From: Closterium sp. NIES-65
Lineage: Eukaryota > Streptophyta > Zygnematophyceae > Desmidiales > Closteriaceae
Assembly (NCBI GenBank): GCA_948144175.1
Contig: CANXME010000501.1
Span: forward strand, 1,463,442-1,527,441
Length of the DNA: 64,000 nucleotides
Direction of reading: 5' to 3'
The notes beneath the pieces are model-generated. The model was given only the letters and a program-made list of their open reading frames with translations, was not told where the DNA came from and searched no databases. Position numbers and translations under genes: made by a program. The stretch's first letter is position 1, and every line of letters begins with the position of its first letter. Of the stretch, positions 38,665 through 50,503 are shown piece after piece.

Positions 38665-40831
38665 GCTGCTACTGGTCAGGAGTCTGCGTCAGGTCAGGTA
38701 GCCTCCCCTTGTTTGTGTCGCTCCGTGTCGCTAGAATTTTTTTTGGCACCACCGCTTAGGTCACCCCTCCTTGCCACGTCTCCGTGCCATGCATTGTCGC
38801 CTCCTAGTGTTTGGTCTTCCCAGGTCTCTCCCTCCCCTGCGCTGCCCTGCCCTCCTTTTGTCGAGGGGTGGCAGCACGCTGCTCCTCACTCGTCCTCGTT
38901 TCCCCCGACAGAGGCTCCTCTGCAGACCCTCCACCTGGACATATGGGGCCCAGCCCGCATTCGTGGACAGGGCGGTGAGCGGTACTTTCTGCTGGTTGTC
39001 GACGACTACTCGCGTTACACCACGGTCTTCCCCTTGTGCACAAAGGGTGAGGTCCCTGCTGTCCTATTCCCTTGGATCCGAGCAGTTCGTCTTCAGCTCC
39101 ACCGGAGGTTCCGCTAGGACCTTCCTATCTTACGTCTGCACTCTGACAGAGGTGGTGAGTTCACCTCTGACCTCTTGTAGGCCTTCTGTCAGGGGGAGGG
39201 CATCGAGCAGTCGTTCACGCTTCCGGGCACACCGCAGCGAAATGGGGTTGCTGTGCGCCGCATTGGCTTGGTCATGGAGGTCGCGCATACCTCCTTGATC
39301 CATGCGGCGGCTCCCCATTTTCTGTGGCCGTTTGCAGTCCGGTACGCTGCGCAGCAGCTCAACCTCTGGCCCCGTGTCTCCTTACCAAAAACCTCGCCCA
39401 CACTGCGTTGGACGAGAGAGGTTGGCGATGCGTCGCGTTTCGGAGTCTGGGGTGCTCGTGCCCTTGTCTGCGATACGTCCACGGACAAGCTCTCCTCTCG
39501 CACCATTCTACGTCTTCCTTGGCTTTGTCCCTGGCGTACCTGGCTGGCAGTTTTACCACCCCACCTCGCGCCGTGTCTTCCCCTCTCAGGACGTCACCTT
39601 TGACGAGTCGGTTCCTTTCTACCGTCTCTTCCCCTACCGCACTGCCCCCCTCCCTCCCCCGCCGCTTTTCCTCACTCCAGGTCCCCCTCCGGTAGACCCC
39701 CTCCCCCCTCAGGGTCCTGCTCCTTCAGGTGTGTCTCAGGTAGACCCACTCCCCTCGGCTGAGCTTGTAGAGGTCACTAGCGATTCAGGTGCTGCTGCGG
39801 GTGGTGCTGCTCGAGGTACTGCGTCTGGGGGTGCTGAGCCTGTGCGTGAGGTGGTGGGGGTTGCGGAGCCTGGGGGTGTTGAACCTGCGAGTGCGGAGCC
39901 TGGGGGTGCTGAGCCTCCGAGTGCGGAGCCCGGGGGTGATGAGCCGGAGGGTGCCGGGTCTGGGGGTGCTGAGTCTGGGGGTCTCTTTTTACGACGGGGG
40001 CCTCTCTCACCACAGCAGATACGAGAGTGGCTTGCGTGGCATACCCGCCTGAGGAGTCATGCTGCTTGAGCTGGAGATCCTGCTCTGGAGGTACTGCAGC
40101 TCGATGCGTTGCGGTTGGAGCTGCTGGAGCTGCTCGTCGGCGCTAGGAGTGCTGGTGTTTCTGGTTCTGGAGGTGCTCGTTCTGGAGGCACTGGAGCTGG
40201 AGACCCGCACGTTGGAGTTCGAGACCTTGGAGCTGGAGGTGCTGGCCCTCGAGGTGCTGGCCCTCGAGGTGTTGGCCTCGGAGGTATGGATTCTGTTGGT
40301 GCTGAGCCTAGGGGTGCTGAGTCTGCTAGAGGTCCTCCTGGTGCCGTCTCGTAGCGGTCACCTCTCTTGCCACAGCAGCTGCGTGAGTGGCTTGCTTCGC
40401 GCACCTGCCTCCGGAGTCGCGCTGCTGGAGCTGGAGGCACTAGAGCTGGAGGCGCTGGAGCTAGGGACCCTGGAGTTGGAGGTGCCGGTTCTGGGGGTGC
40501 TGCTGCTGGGGGCACTGGAGCTGGAGGCCCTGGAGCTGGTGTTGTCGACCTTGGAGTTGGAGACCCTGGAGCTGGAGGTGCCGGTTCTGGGGGTGCTGCT
40601 GCTGGAGGCACTAGAGCTGGAGTCCCTGGAGCTGGTCATGTCGACCATGGAGTAGGAGACCCTGGAGCTGGAGGTGCCGGTTTTAGGGGTGCTACTGCTG
40701 GAGGCCTTGGAGCTAGAGTTTCTAGAGCAGCTGGAGGCGCTGGAGCTGCTGGTGCTCGTCCTGGAGGTGTTGGAGCTGCCGGAGCTTGTGGTGCTGCGGA
40801 CTTTGGAGCTGGAGGCGCTGGTGCTAGAGCC
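38665..40831 (+). pseudogene. Copia-F zinc domain, integrase and linker
   Basis: Resumes after Copia-I: zinc domain (WHHRLGHPS near 38745; PFVEGW), integrase HLDIWGP (about 38932), HSDRGGEF (about 39140), then GVAVRRIG (about 39247), where the catalytic Glu is Val. Stops include TAG at about 39115 (CAG>TAG) and 39178. A conserved C-terminal block (FYHPTSRRVFPSQDVTFDESVPF) follows, then a linker with LSPQQIREWLAWH and PQQLREWLASR and long Gly/Ala/Glu-rich repeats to about 40831. There an antisense integrase of Copia-J begins. RT and RNase H are absent. Confidence 0.87.
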
Positions 40832-41340
40832 GCATGGATCATGGAGGTGCGAGCAACCTCCATGATGAAGCCAATGCGATGCTCAGCAATTCCGTTCCAC
40901 TGTGGAGAATCTGGAAGCGTGAACCACTAGGCGATGCCCTCGTCATGACAAAAGTCTTCAAGGAGGCCGGAGGAAAACTCACCACCTCTGTCAGAGTGCA
41001 GACGCAGGACCTGAAGGTCCTGCTGAAACCGTGCGCTCAGCTGGCGACGAACAGTGCGGATCCAGGGGATCAAAGTATTCCGAACATCCACCTTGCTCCG
41101 CAAGAAGAAGACTGAGGTGTAGCGCATGTAGTCGCCAACAACCAGCAGAAAGTAGTGCTCGTGGTTCCGTCCACGGACGCTGGTGGGGCCCCACACGTCC
41201 ATGCGGAGAGTCCAAAGAGGAGCAGTGGTCGGAGAAAACGAGGAGTGAGGAGCGGCGCGCTGCCGCCCCTTGACGCACGGTGGCGCAAGCGAGCACGGGA
41301 GCAGGGGCTGGAGCATGGGGGGGGGTGTGTGGGAGGTGCA
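40832..41340 (-). pseudogene. Copia-J integrase fragment
   Basis: The minus strand gives the zinc-domain end (CVKGRQRAAPHSS), RMDVWGP, YFLLVVGDYMRYTSVF, LHSDRGGEFSSGLL, a TAG at about 40928 (GIA*WFTLPDSPQ), then NGIAEHRIGFIMEVARTSMIHAA, with the DDE residues retained. It ends at 40832; beyond it the minus strand is simply the antisense of the Copia-F linker. Confidence 0.85.
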
Positions 41341-41898
41341 CCCGACCTGCAGCAGTGGGCGAGCTGGTCGATGGGTTGGTCGACCTACACGGTGCTAATG
41401 CAATGCCGCCGACGTTGGGGAGCCGGCGGACGATTTCAGCCAGGTGGTCGACGAGGGGAGACGTCGACCTGGGAGGGGGACCGACTTCTGTGGGCGCCGA
41501 GTTCGGGTGGTCGACCCGGCAAGGTCGACCTCGGAGGCGTCGACTTGGTGACGCCGACTTGGGGAAGACGACCTGTTGTGGTCGGCTGACACCAGGAGCT
41601 GGTCGACCAGGAGCGTGGCCGAACTGGGGTGTGGTCGACTTGGTGTGGTTGACCGGGGGTGGTCATCGACTTGGGTGGTCAATGAGCACGAGGAGAACCT
41701 ACTGGTCGACGGGGTTGCTCGGTCGATCGAGTTACCTGAGAGACAGAGTTCTGCGGAGGCACGCGATAGTCGCCCCGGAGGTTTTGCGAGGCTGACCTCG
41801 GTGGTGGTATCCCGAGATTGACGTGGAGGATCAGATGCAGACGTGAGGCTGCACTGTGCGAGTGACGAGGCACAGCACACCAACCAGCTACAAGCACC
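41341..41898. other. GTCGAC-rich sequence of unknown origin
   Basis: About 560 bp crowded with GTCGAC and GGTCGACC words (well over a dozen). Open frames exist on both strands without recognisable domains. It lies between the Copia-J integrase fragment and the left Copia-H LTR and is not seen on the right side, so it may be a remnant of another H-family element or of a deleted flank. Confidence 0.4.
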
Positions 41899-42267
41899 TG
41901 CAAAGCGGGTGCACTGCTATCCTATGGATGCAGCGCTGTACAGCCGACTTACCACAGCGTTGGCATGCCGTCGAGATGCAGCGCTGGCAGACGGTGACAT
42001 TGCACTACTAGAGCGCGGTCAACCTTGTCGTGCTGGAACGCAATCGACCGTGCTGCACTGGCAGTCGACCAGCTTGCATGCTAGCATCTGATGTAGTTAT
42101 TGTTGCCTTGCCAATGTGAACCATTGTTCTCAAACTTTGCTAGTGAAACTCTTGCAGTTTTGCCCTGTAAACGCACAAGTGCTAGAGAACGACTAAGGAA
42201 CGAACGCAGAGATCACTCTCACATCCGTGCCTAGCCCGTAGTCTAGCTCCCGTTGATTCAGTTATCA
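41899..42267 (+). repeat. Copia-H 5' LTR
   Basis: Starts TGCAAAGCGGGTGC and ends ATTCAGTTATCA. It contains GCAGCGCTG repeats and a sequence (GAACCATTGTTCTCAA) shared closely with 44670-45037. Ends are set by where the two copies stop matching. Confidence 0.82.
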
Positions 42268-42293
42268 CCGACAATAGGGTTGGCTACAAGACT

Positions 42294-42857
42294 TTGTCGC
42301 TAGAAGTGTGGAAGTTGGAGCACGGGCCGGCGTCGGGGCGGACACCGGCCAACCCGCCGACAGACACCTCAACGGCAACACTCCCATTGCTCGCCGAGGT
42401 CGGTGAGCTTGCTGTTGAGGACGCTGAGGTCATTCGCCCTCCTTCCCCTTCCCCTGCCCCTCCTGCCCCACCCCATGTTGCCGACTTGCGTAAGCTGACA
42501 ACGACGTCGGCCAGCGGCGATGAGGGAACTAGTGGGGCGCCTGTGGCTCCAGCTAAGTGCATCGCTGGTGGCCGACGTGACGTCAAGCAAGTCGGCATGG
42601 TAGCGAAGTCGACGCCGACAGGGGAGCAGCAGATGGAAGAGGTGCAGCCGACTTTGGTGATGTCGCCGAAGGAGGCGTTGGCAGAGAAGCCGACGACAGG
42701 GGAGCAGCCAACAGTGAAGTCGACCACCAAGGAGCTGTCAACGATCGAGCAGTCGGCAGGGGAGTCGACGATAGGGGAGCAGCGGGCATGGACGCTGACC
42801 TTGGTGCAGCAGGATGTCGAGACCAGTGAAGGCGGTGATGCTGGAGGGGAGTAGTCG
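42294..42857 (+). CDS. Copia-H hydrophilic frame before RT
   Basis: 187 codons rich in Glu, Thr, Pro and Lys, with repeats of the type KSTTGEQPT / PTTGEQ. It occupies the place of the integrase C-terminus/linker and ends in TAG (about 42852), after which RRPPDFLSYHV, typical of the linker-RT border in Copia, follows in a neighbouring frame. No catalytic motif. Probably a linker remnant rather than a gene. Confidence 0.4.
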
Positions 42858-42944
42858 GGCACCGAGGAGTCCATCCGACAGCGATGTGGTGGACCACGGC
42901 GTTCCGGTCAACTTCGGAGGCCGCCTGACTTCCTATCCTACCAT

Positions 42945-44652
42945 GTGTGCTTGCCGCCGACTGTCTACACCATGGTCTACGACGAGGTCGACAACGACCT
43001 ATTGTACGACGACGCCGAGGATGGCGTCGACCTACCGGTGCTTGACCCCGACAAGCACGCCGACCCCAAGCACCGCTGGGACATCGCAACGATGACGGTG
43101 AAGGAGGCGTTGGCGAGCTGGAAGGGCAAGGCCGTGAAGGCCGCCATGGACGAGGAGATCCGCAGCCTCATCGGCATGGGCACCTGGGAGCTGGTCAAAC
43201 GCCCACGCGGGGTGACCATCATGAAGAACCGGTGGGTGCTGATGACCAAGTGCCACATTGACGACACGGTCGCCCGAGAGAAGGCGAGGCTGGTCATGAA
43301 GGGCTTCACGCAGATGTATGGCGCCAACTACGACGAGACGTATGCGCCGGTGAGCAGCTACGTCACGCTGAGGATCTTCCTCAGCATCGTCGCCGTTCTC
43401 GACCTTGCACCTGATGCAGCTCGACATGAAGAGCGCCTTCCTGCAGAGCAAGCTCGACCATGTGCTTTACATGTAGCAGCCTGACTACTACAACGACGAG
43501 ACCAGCCGGGTGTGCAAGCTGCTGAAGAGCCTGTACGGGCTGTCGCTGCTGCTGTGGTACAGGGCCCTTGACCACGTGCTGGTCGATGCTGGCTGGAAGA
43601 ACAGCCAGGTCGACGAGGCTAACTTCAAGGTCGGCAGAGACAGAATGGCCTGCTGGGTGCTCGCGGGTAGCAGCAAAACCACGATGCTGAAGGAGATGAA
43701 AGAGCGACTGAAGGCTGCCTTCGAGCTGCGCCAGATTTTGCCGGTGGAAAGGTACCTCGGGCTCGAGATCGTGAGCGTCAGGCTGCCGAGGAAGCTGTGG
43801 TTCCACCAGCAGGGCTACACCAACAAGCTGCGCATGCGTTTCATTGAAAAGGAGCATACCGGGTACACCCCGAAGACGCCGGTGTCTGTCGACGCCTACG
43901 CCGAGCTGACATTCGACGACGAGGAGGCACGGGAGCGCCAGCAAGAGGAGTACCGGCGGAAGGTCGGCTTGCGGCAGTTCGCGGCGACGATGACGAGGCT
44001 GGAGATCGCCTTCGCCTGCAGCAAGCTGGGGAGTGGCCTCACGGTGAGGAGCGACCAGCACTGGCGCGAGGTCAACCACTGCCTTGCCTCCCTTGCGAAC
44101 ACTCGTCATACCGCCCTGGAGTTCAGCGGTGGACCAGAGTCGCTAAAGCTGGTTGGCTACGTGGACGCCGATGACGCCGACGACAACCAGATTCGGACAA
44201 GCACAGGCGGCTACGTATTTGTCTTTGGAGGTGCCGCGGTCTCCTGGTCGAGCCAGCGCATTAAATGTGCGACATTGTCGTCGCCTGAATCAGAGTACAT
44301 GGCGAAAACCGAGGTTGGCAAGGAGGGTCGCCGACTTCGCTTCTTCCTCGCAGAGTTCCGGCTTCTGGACGCCGGGACGTCGACTGTCCTTCGGGTGGAC
44401 AACAAGTCGGCCATCACGGTCGCGGAGGGCATAGGGTTGACAGGCAACCTCAAGCACATGGAGAGGCAATAGGACTGGCTGCACTACATGGTGAAGCGCG
44501 AGAAGTATTCGCTGAAGTTCATCCCGACCACAGAGCAGCCGGCCGACTTCCTGATGAAGGCGCTGCACTATTCTACCTTCAATCGGGGCTCCGTCGCAAT
44601 CGGCAAAGTGAGACTGGCCAATGTGGGCGACGGCGACAACAACATGCAGTAG
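42945..44652 (+). pseudogene. Copia-H reverse transcriptase and RNase H (YVDD missing)
   Basis: RT start AMDEEIRSLIGMGTWELVKRP, NRWVL, KARLVMKGFTQMYGANYDETYAPVSSYVTLRI, then a frameshift near 43400 after which QLDMKSAFLQSKLDHVLYM continues, followed by TAG (about 43475). SRVCKLLKSLYGLSLLLWY follows. Where LVYVDD should be, the sequence goes from ACWVL straight to AGSSKTTMLKEM (about 43650-43680), so the catalytic Asp pair is deleted. RNase H: LVGYVDADDADD, ESEYMA, VDNKSAI, TAG about 44470, EQPADFLMKAL. Not functional. Confidence 0.9.
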
Positions 44653-44669
44653 TAGGCGCCATGCCCTCT

Positions 44670-45037
44670 TGCAAGCAGGTGCGCTGCTATCCTACAGATG
44701 CAGCGCTGTACAGCCGACTTACCACAGCGATGGCACGCCGTCGACCTGTAGCGTTGGCAAACGGCGACATTGCACTGCTAGAGCGCGGTCGACCTTGTCG
44801 TGCTAGAACGGGATCGACCGTGCTGCGCTGGTAGTTGACCAGCTTGCATGCTAGCATCTAACATAGTCATTGTTGCCTTGCCATTGTGAACCATTGTTCT
44901 CAACTTTTGCTAGTGAAACTCTTGCGATTTTGCCTTATAAACGCACAAGTGCTAGAGAATGACTAAGGAACGAATGCAGAGATCACTCTCACATCCGTGC
45001 CTAGCCCGTAGTCTAGCTCCCGTTGATTCAGTTATCT
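44670..45037 (+). repeat. Copia-H 3' LTR
   Basis: Matches the 5' copy with many scattered differences, more diverged than any other LTR pair here. It ends ATTCAGTTATCT. Confidence 0.82.
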
Positions 45038-45042
45038 CCGCA

Positions 45043-45192
45043 ACCAAGTCGTTTATGCCATAAGAGAGACGGGTGGGTGAGAAGTCGATACGAACAAGAC
45101 GCAGCTAACTGACCTGACTCAGCTACATGTGCAGACTCAATGGTCAGAGTATATAGGCCAGACCCGGGTCTCCTAATGAACGTGGCGAGGTG
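45043..45192 (-). pseudogene. Copia-J protease-to-zinc spacer fragment
   Basis: The minus strand reads HLATFIRRPGSGLYTLTIES and on to LLTHPSLLWH, matching the spacer before the HHCC domain in Copia-C and K. It is bounded by Copia-H on the left and the Copia-K target site (AGGTG, 45188-45192) on the right. Confidence 0.8.
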
Positions 45193-45324
45193 TGTTGAAA
45201 TGAATGAACAGGAATGATTGAACTAACAGAGAAATCAGTACAAGTACCTAACCCTAGAATTGTGTACCCCCTATAGGCTAACCCACTGTAGCCTAAAGAA
45301 GCACAACATATATAATGTTTGACA
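45193..45324 (-). repeat. Copia-K 3' LTR
   Basis: 132 bp, TGTTGAAATGAATG...TTTGACA on the plus strand, followed by CACCCCCATAGG...GTGGGGG, the antisense of the polypurine hairpin. Confidence 0.96.
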
Positions 45325-45486
45325 CACCCCCATAGGCGAAGTGGGGGAGAACTAGGGGTCACAAGACCAGTCAAGTAAAGCAAAGCAAAGCAAGCTCAGG
45401 GTGGATCACAAAGTCACCACACATTTCGAGCTCAAGTTCAAGGCCACAAGGCCAGTTCACATGCATGAGTACATATATATATAAGG

Positions 45487-48400
45487 CTAGACAAGCAAGA
45501 GCAGGTATATATATATGTAACAGTACAAGCAAGGTCCAGAGGTGAGCAAGTGAGGCAAGACAGGTACAAGACCCATTTGGGTGCAGAAGCGCTGATGATC
45601 ACAAGGCGCAAGTGCCTTGGTGAAGACATCAGCAGTGTTGGCCTCAGAGGCCATGTACGCAAGCCGCAACTGACCACGCTGCTGTAGCTCACGAGCAAGG
45701 AAGTAGCGGAGAGCAATGTGCTTTGTTCTGTGCTCCAGTCTCTGTTCTCGACACAAGGCCAGCATGGCCTTGTTGTCTACGTATAGGGTTGGAGGAGAAT
45801 TGGCGGCTCTCCAAGGTCAGTCAGCAGGTAGGTGAGCCAGCGAAGCTCCTGTGCACCCATGGCCCCTGCGTAGATCTCAGCCTCACAACTGGAGCCGAGA
45901 TCAGAAGACGAGCGAGTAGCCCGCCACGAAACAGAGCCGGAACCAAGGCTGAAGGTGTAACCCTGTGACGACTGCTGCGTAGCCTGGTCGTCAGCCCAAG
46001 AAGCGTCTGCGTGCCCAGTGAGGACCACTGGACTCCGCCCTCCAAGCACTAGCCCCATGCCCGACGTACTGCACAAGTAGCGCAACACCCTCTTCGTTGC
46101 AGCCATGTGCTCTGGTCGGTGTCTCCCATGAGCAACATAGCGTGCGAGAATGCTAAGAGGGTATGCAAGGTCAGGTCGTGTGCAGGTCATCAGGTACATG
46201 AGGCAGCCAACAAGCTCTGGGTACGGGCCACTCGACTCTACGGACTCATCCGAAGGCAGAGCTGAGAGCGAGTGGCGAGTAGGCAGAGGAGTGGCCTGAG
46301 GCGAGGAGTACGTGAAGCCGAAGCGCTGAAGGACCTGCTGCACCATGTGTGACTGAGTCAGGGTGATGGTGCGGCGTGCTCTGTCCCGGGTGATCTGCAA
46401 GCCAAGGTAGCTGCGCAGTTCACCCAGGTCAGTGCACGTGTGTCTCTTCTCCAGCTCGGACTTCACGTAGGCGAGTCCAGCAGTGTCACCTGTGGCAAAG
46501 ACCAAGTCGTCGACGTACACGAGGATGTAGAACAGCGGCAGAGAAGTGTCGGTGCGTAGAAACAGCGACGGGTCGGCAGTAGAGGGAGCAAACCCAAGAG
46601 CCGCAAGCGTAGTCCTCACTGTTTCGTGCCACTCACGCAGTGCCTGGCGCAGACCGTAGACTGGCCGCCGGAGGCTCCACTGGGTGCCAGGAGGAAAAGA
46701 CCCAGTGAAACCAGGTGGGCGACGCAGCCAAATCTCCTCGTGCAGGCTGCCCTGCAAGAAAGCAGTGCTGAAGTCAAGAGAGTGTAGCTCATAGTCACGG
46801 TGAGCACCTATGTGCAGCAGTACCCGAAGAGTGGTCATCTTCCGGGTGGGAGAGAAGGTCTGAAAGTAGTCAACTCCCTGCCGCTGATTGAACCACGAGC
46901 CACGTAACGCGCCTTGATGACAGGCGGAGAACCCGGCGGCCGCTTCAACCTGAAAATCCACATGCCACTGACGATGTTCGCCCCAGGAGGGGGGACAGCG
47001 TCAACGTAGGTGCCTGTGGACTTCCAGGAAGCCATCTCTGCATCCATAGCTGCCTGCCACTGAGAAGAGTAGGGACCCTCTATCGCCTCCGCGTAAGAGC
47101 GCGGAGTCGGGATGTCAAGTGCATCCGGGTCTCCGTCAGGGGTAAGCAGTACGGACACGAGATGAGGTGAAGCAGCGGCCAAGCACTGGAACTCCTCCTG
47201 CCTGTCCTCAAGGACGTCCGTGCCAAGGGCACACTCACCCCCGACGGACGGAGGACAGACAGACTCAGACTCAGCGACAAGACTAGCAGCGTAGTCTAGA
47301 CGACAGCGAGCAGCAAAGTCGACAAGCTCAGCAACTAGGGCAGACGCAGCAGTGGACTCAAAAGAAGGGTCAGTGACGACAGTAGCAAGGAGACGCGTGA
47401 CAGTAGGACTGGCAGCACGAAGAGAGTCCGACTCCGGGTCGAGAAGAGCAGGAAGAGAGGACTCAGGAGGAGAAGGCAAAGGGGCACGCAGAGGAGCAGT
47501 GGACGGACGCAGAGACATCCGGTGCGTGCCAGGGACAGGAGGAGGACGCTGACGCGAACCGCAACCACTAGTGCGCGCAGTACGGATAGGCGATACATGG
47601 CGAGACGCAGGCTCATGACGCTCAGCAAGACCTCCAGTAGGACTAGTGTAGGGAGAAGGAGCAGGCAGTGGGGAGGCGGGCGATAACTGTAACCGTGACT
47701 GGAGAGGCTGTGGACACTCTAAGGGAGGAGGAGGACCGAGAGAAGGCGGGAGACCAAGAACCTGCTGAAGGAGCAGAACGAAGTACGCCCGCTGCCGTGC
47801 AGCGACTCTAGAACCAGCAGAGACACCAGCGCCAGGGTCCTCCGCACCAGCAGCAGCTCCAACGCCCGACTCCACAGCACCAGCAGCAGCACCAGCTCCA
47901 GGGTCCTCAGCACCAGCAGCAGCTCCAACGCCCGGGTCTTCAGCACCAGCAGAAGCACCAGCGCCCGGGTCCGCAGCACCAGCCGTAGCTCCAATGTCTG
48001 GGTCCGCAGCACCAGAAACAGCTCCAACCACTGGGGCCGCAGCACCAGCAGAACCAGTAGAGTCTCCAGCACCAGTAGCACCAGCAGCAGCAGCGGGGTC
48101 CGCGACACCAGGCGCGCCACTCCGAAGAGTGCAGCGCCGCTCGTACCACTCACGGATCCGCTCACGGGAGGGGAGCTCCCAGCTAGGAGGAGAAGCACTA
48201 GCACTAGTCCCAGTAGTACGCCTGGCTCTAGTGGTACCTCTCCTGAGGCTGCAGTACTGGAAGTACCACTCACGCAGCTGCTCCGAGGAGAGGGCTCCGC
48301 CAGGTGTAGGACCCTCAGGCTCAGGACCTCCAAACTCAGAACCCCCAGACTCCGGACTCTACGGCTCAGCACCCCCAGGCTCAGTACTCCCAGGCTCAGC

Positions 48401-50503
48401 ACCCCCAGGCTCAGCACCCCAAGGCTCAGCACTCCCAGGCTCCGCACCCCCACGCTCCGCACCCCTAGACTCCGCACCCCCAGGCTTCGCACCCCCAGGC
48501 TCAGCACCCCCAGGCTCCGCACCCCCAGGCTCAGCACCCCCAGGCTCCGCACCCACAGCAGGACGAGAGTCAACAGCTACCTCAACAGGCTCAACTGGGT
48601 CTACCTGAGACACACCTGAGGGAGCGGCACCCTGAGGGGGGAGGGGGTCTGCAACAGCAGCACCTGGCACGAGGAAGAGAGGCTGGGGGGGGAGCGGAGC
48701 AGTGCGGTAGGGGAAGAGGCGGTAGTAGGGGACGGACTCGTCAAAAGTGACGTCCTGAGAGGGCAAGACTCGGCGTGAGGTGGCGTGGTAAAACTGCCAA
48801 CCAGGCGCGTCCGGGACAAAGCCGAGGAAGACGCAGGGAACAGCACAAGAGGAGAGCTTGTCCGTAGACGAATCGCGGACAAAAGCTCGAGACCCCCAGA
48901 CCCGGAAACGCGACGCATCGCCAACCTCCCCCGTCCACAGCAGCGTGGGCGAGGTCTCCGGCAAGGAGACACGGGGCCAGAGGTTGAGCTAATGCGCAGC
49001 GTACCGGACCGCAAACGGCCACAGAAAGTGGGGGGCAGCCGCATGGATCAAGGAGGTACGGGCGACCTCCATGACCAGGCCAATGCGGCGCTCCGCAACC
49101 CCATTCTGCTGTGGTGAGGCCGGAAGCATGAACGACTGCTCAATGCCCTGCTCAGCACAGTAGGCTGCCAAGAGGTCGGAGGAGAACTCACCACCTCTGT
49201 CAGAGTGCAAGCACAGGACAGGAAATTCCGAGTGGAAACGCTCGCTGAGCTAGAGACGGGCTCTGCGGATCCAAGGGATCAAGACATCAGGGACCTCACC
49301 CTTGGTGCGCAAGGGGAAGACTGTGGTGTAGCGCGAGTAGTCGTCAACAACTATCAGGAAGTACCTCTCCTGACCCTGACCACGGACGCGGGCTGGGCCC
49401 CACACGTCCATGTGGAGCGTCTGCAAGGGAGCAGTCGTCGGGGGAAACGAGGAGGAGTGAGGAGCGGCGCGCTGCCGCCCCTCGACGCAGGGAAGACAGG
49501 GAGGAGCAGGCGAAGGTGGGAGGGGAGGGAGGACTCTGGGAAGACCGGAGACAAGGTACCGGGAGTGCATGGCACGAAGGCGCTGCACAGACGGGTGGCC
49601 AAGTTGGTGGTGCCAGAGGACAGTCTCGTGCGCCAGAGAGCGAATCGAGCAGGGGGCAGACAGCTGACCTGACGCGGACGCAGACGCAGACGCAGCGACC
49701 TGAGGGGACTCAGTGGTCAGTGTGTACAGGTCCGACCCCGGCTGCCGAGTGAAGGTAGCCAAGTGGCGGCCCGTACGAGCACACGTGCAGTGTGTCACTC
49801 GCTCGTAGGCAGGGGTGAACTGGTGAACACCCCCGTCCTGGAGTGCACTACCTGCCACCAAGTTCGTAGAGAACGAGGGGAGGTGGAGACCTGACAGTGT
49901 GCCCGACGGGACTGCAGGACAGGGCAGGACAGTGGAGGAGGTCGCAATGACCGGACCCCCAGAGGGGTCAGCGAGGGAGACAGGAACTGGCCGAGCAAGC
50001 GGCTCAAGGGCAGTGCGGTCACGAAAGAAGCAGCGAGAAGCACCTGAGTCCAGTGTGAAGGTGTGCAGTGCTGCCGTCGACTCAGTACCAGGGGGGGCAG
50101 ACGCACAAGCACCTAGAGCAGCTGCCTCAGCAACACCTGGGGTAGCAGACACGCGAGTACCTGGAGCGGCAGACGCACTAGTCCTAATGCCCGGGTCGGG
50201 CGGCACACACAGGTACTCAGCACCCTCTCCACTAGTAGACATCACATACATAGCAGTGAGAATAGCATCAAAGTTTAGAGCATAGATATCAATCCCCTTC
50301 TTCAGGAGATCAACCCAGCGGGGCAGCTCAGTGGCCTGAGGGAACTGAACAGGCCAAGCGTCGTTGAGACGAGCGAAGCAGCGCTGTGTGGCGTGCGGTC
50401 CCCCACACGGCTGACCAGTGCGGTCACCAGTGCGAAAGACGTACGTGCAGCTAAAGCCACCCCCCCCCCCCCCCCCCCCCCCCCCCCGTGCTGAGAGTAC
50501 CAC
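45487..50503 (-). pseudogene. Copia-K pol with gag C-terminus
   Basis: One long frame (50503-49250) holds the Cys/His motif (CTYVFRTGDRTGQPCGGPH), protease LDSGASRCFF (about 50045), zinc domain HHQLGH...CLPC and integrase HMDVWGP, ending at TAG 49250 (CAG>TAG). Integrase continues with HSDRGGEF and GVAERRIG to a second CAG>TAG (about 48990). After linker frameshifts, RT (46961-45777 frame) has YVDD (about 46510) and RNase H HADASWAD, CEAEIYA. A frameshift near 46885 and another near 45785 follow. The natural TGA is changed to TGG, so the last frame reads on to 45487. Confidence 0.92.

Larger units (their letters stand above)
16968..40831 (+). mobile_element. Copia-F, old Copia element split by nested insertions
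   Basis: The plus-strand parts are: 5' LTR (16968-17030 and 17406-17436, interrupted by a TRIM), PBS, C-rich leader, gag remnant (to 18512), then after Gypsy-E the protease part (31031-31659), then after Copia-I the zinc domain, integrase and linker (38665-40831). Reverse transcriptase, RNase H and the 3' LTR are missing; the element ends at an inverted junction with Copia-J. Four later insertions and many lesions make it among the oldest Copia copies here. Confidence 0.85.
41899..45042 (+). mobile_element. Copia-H, short defective Copia of a second lineage
   Basis: Long direct repeats (about 369 bp, 41899-42267 and 44670-45037; ends uncertain by about 5 bp) enclose only 2.4 kb. Inside is a hydrophilic N-terminal frame (42294-42854), then reverse transcriptase and RNase H. 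Gag, protease and integrase are missing. The RNase H is the same type as the fragment at 8840-9341. No target-site duplication is evident (GCACC before, CCGCA or ACCAA after). Confidence 0.82.
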
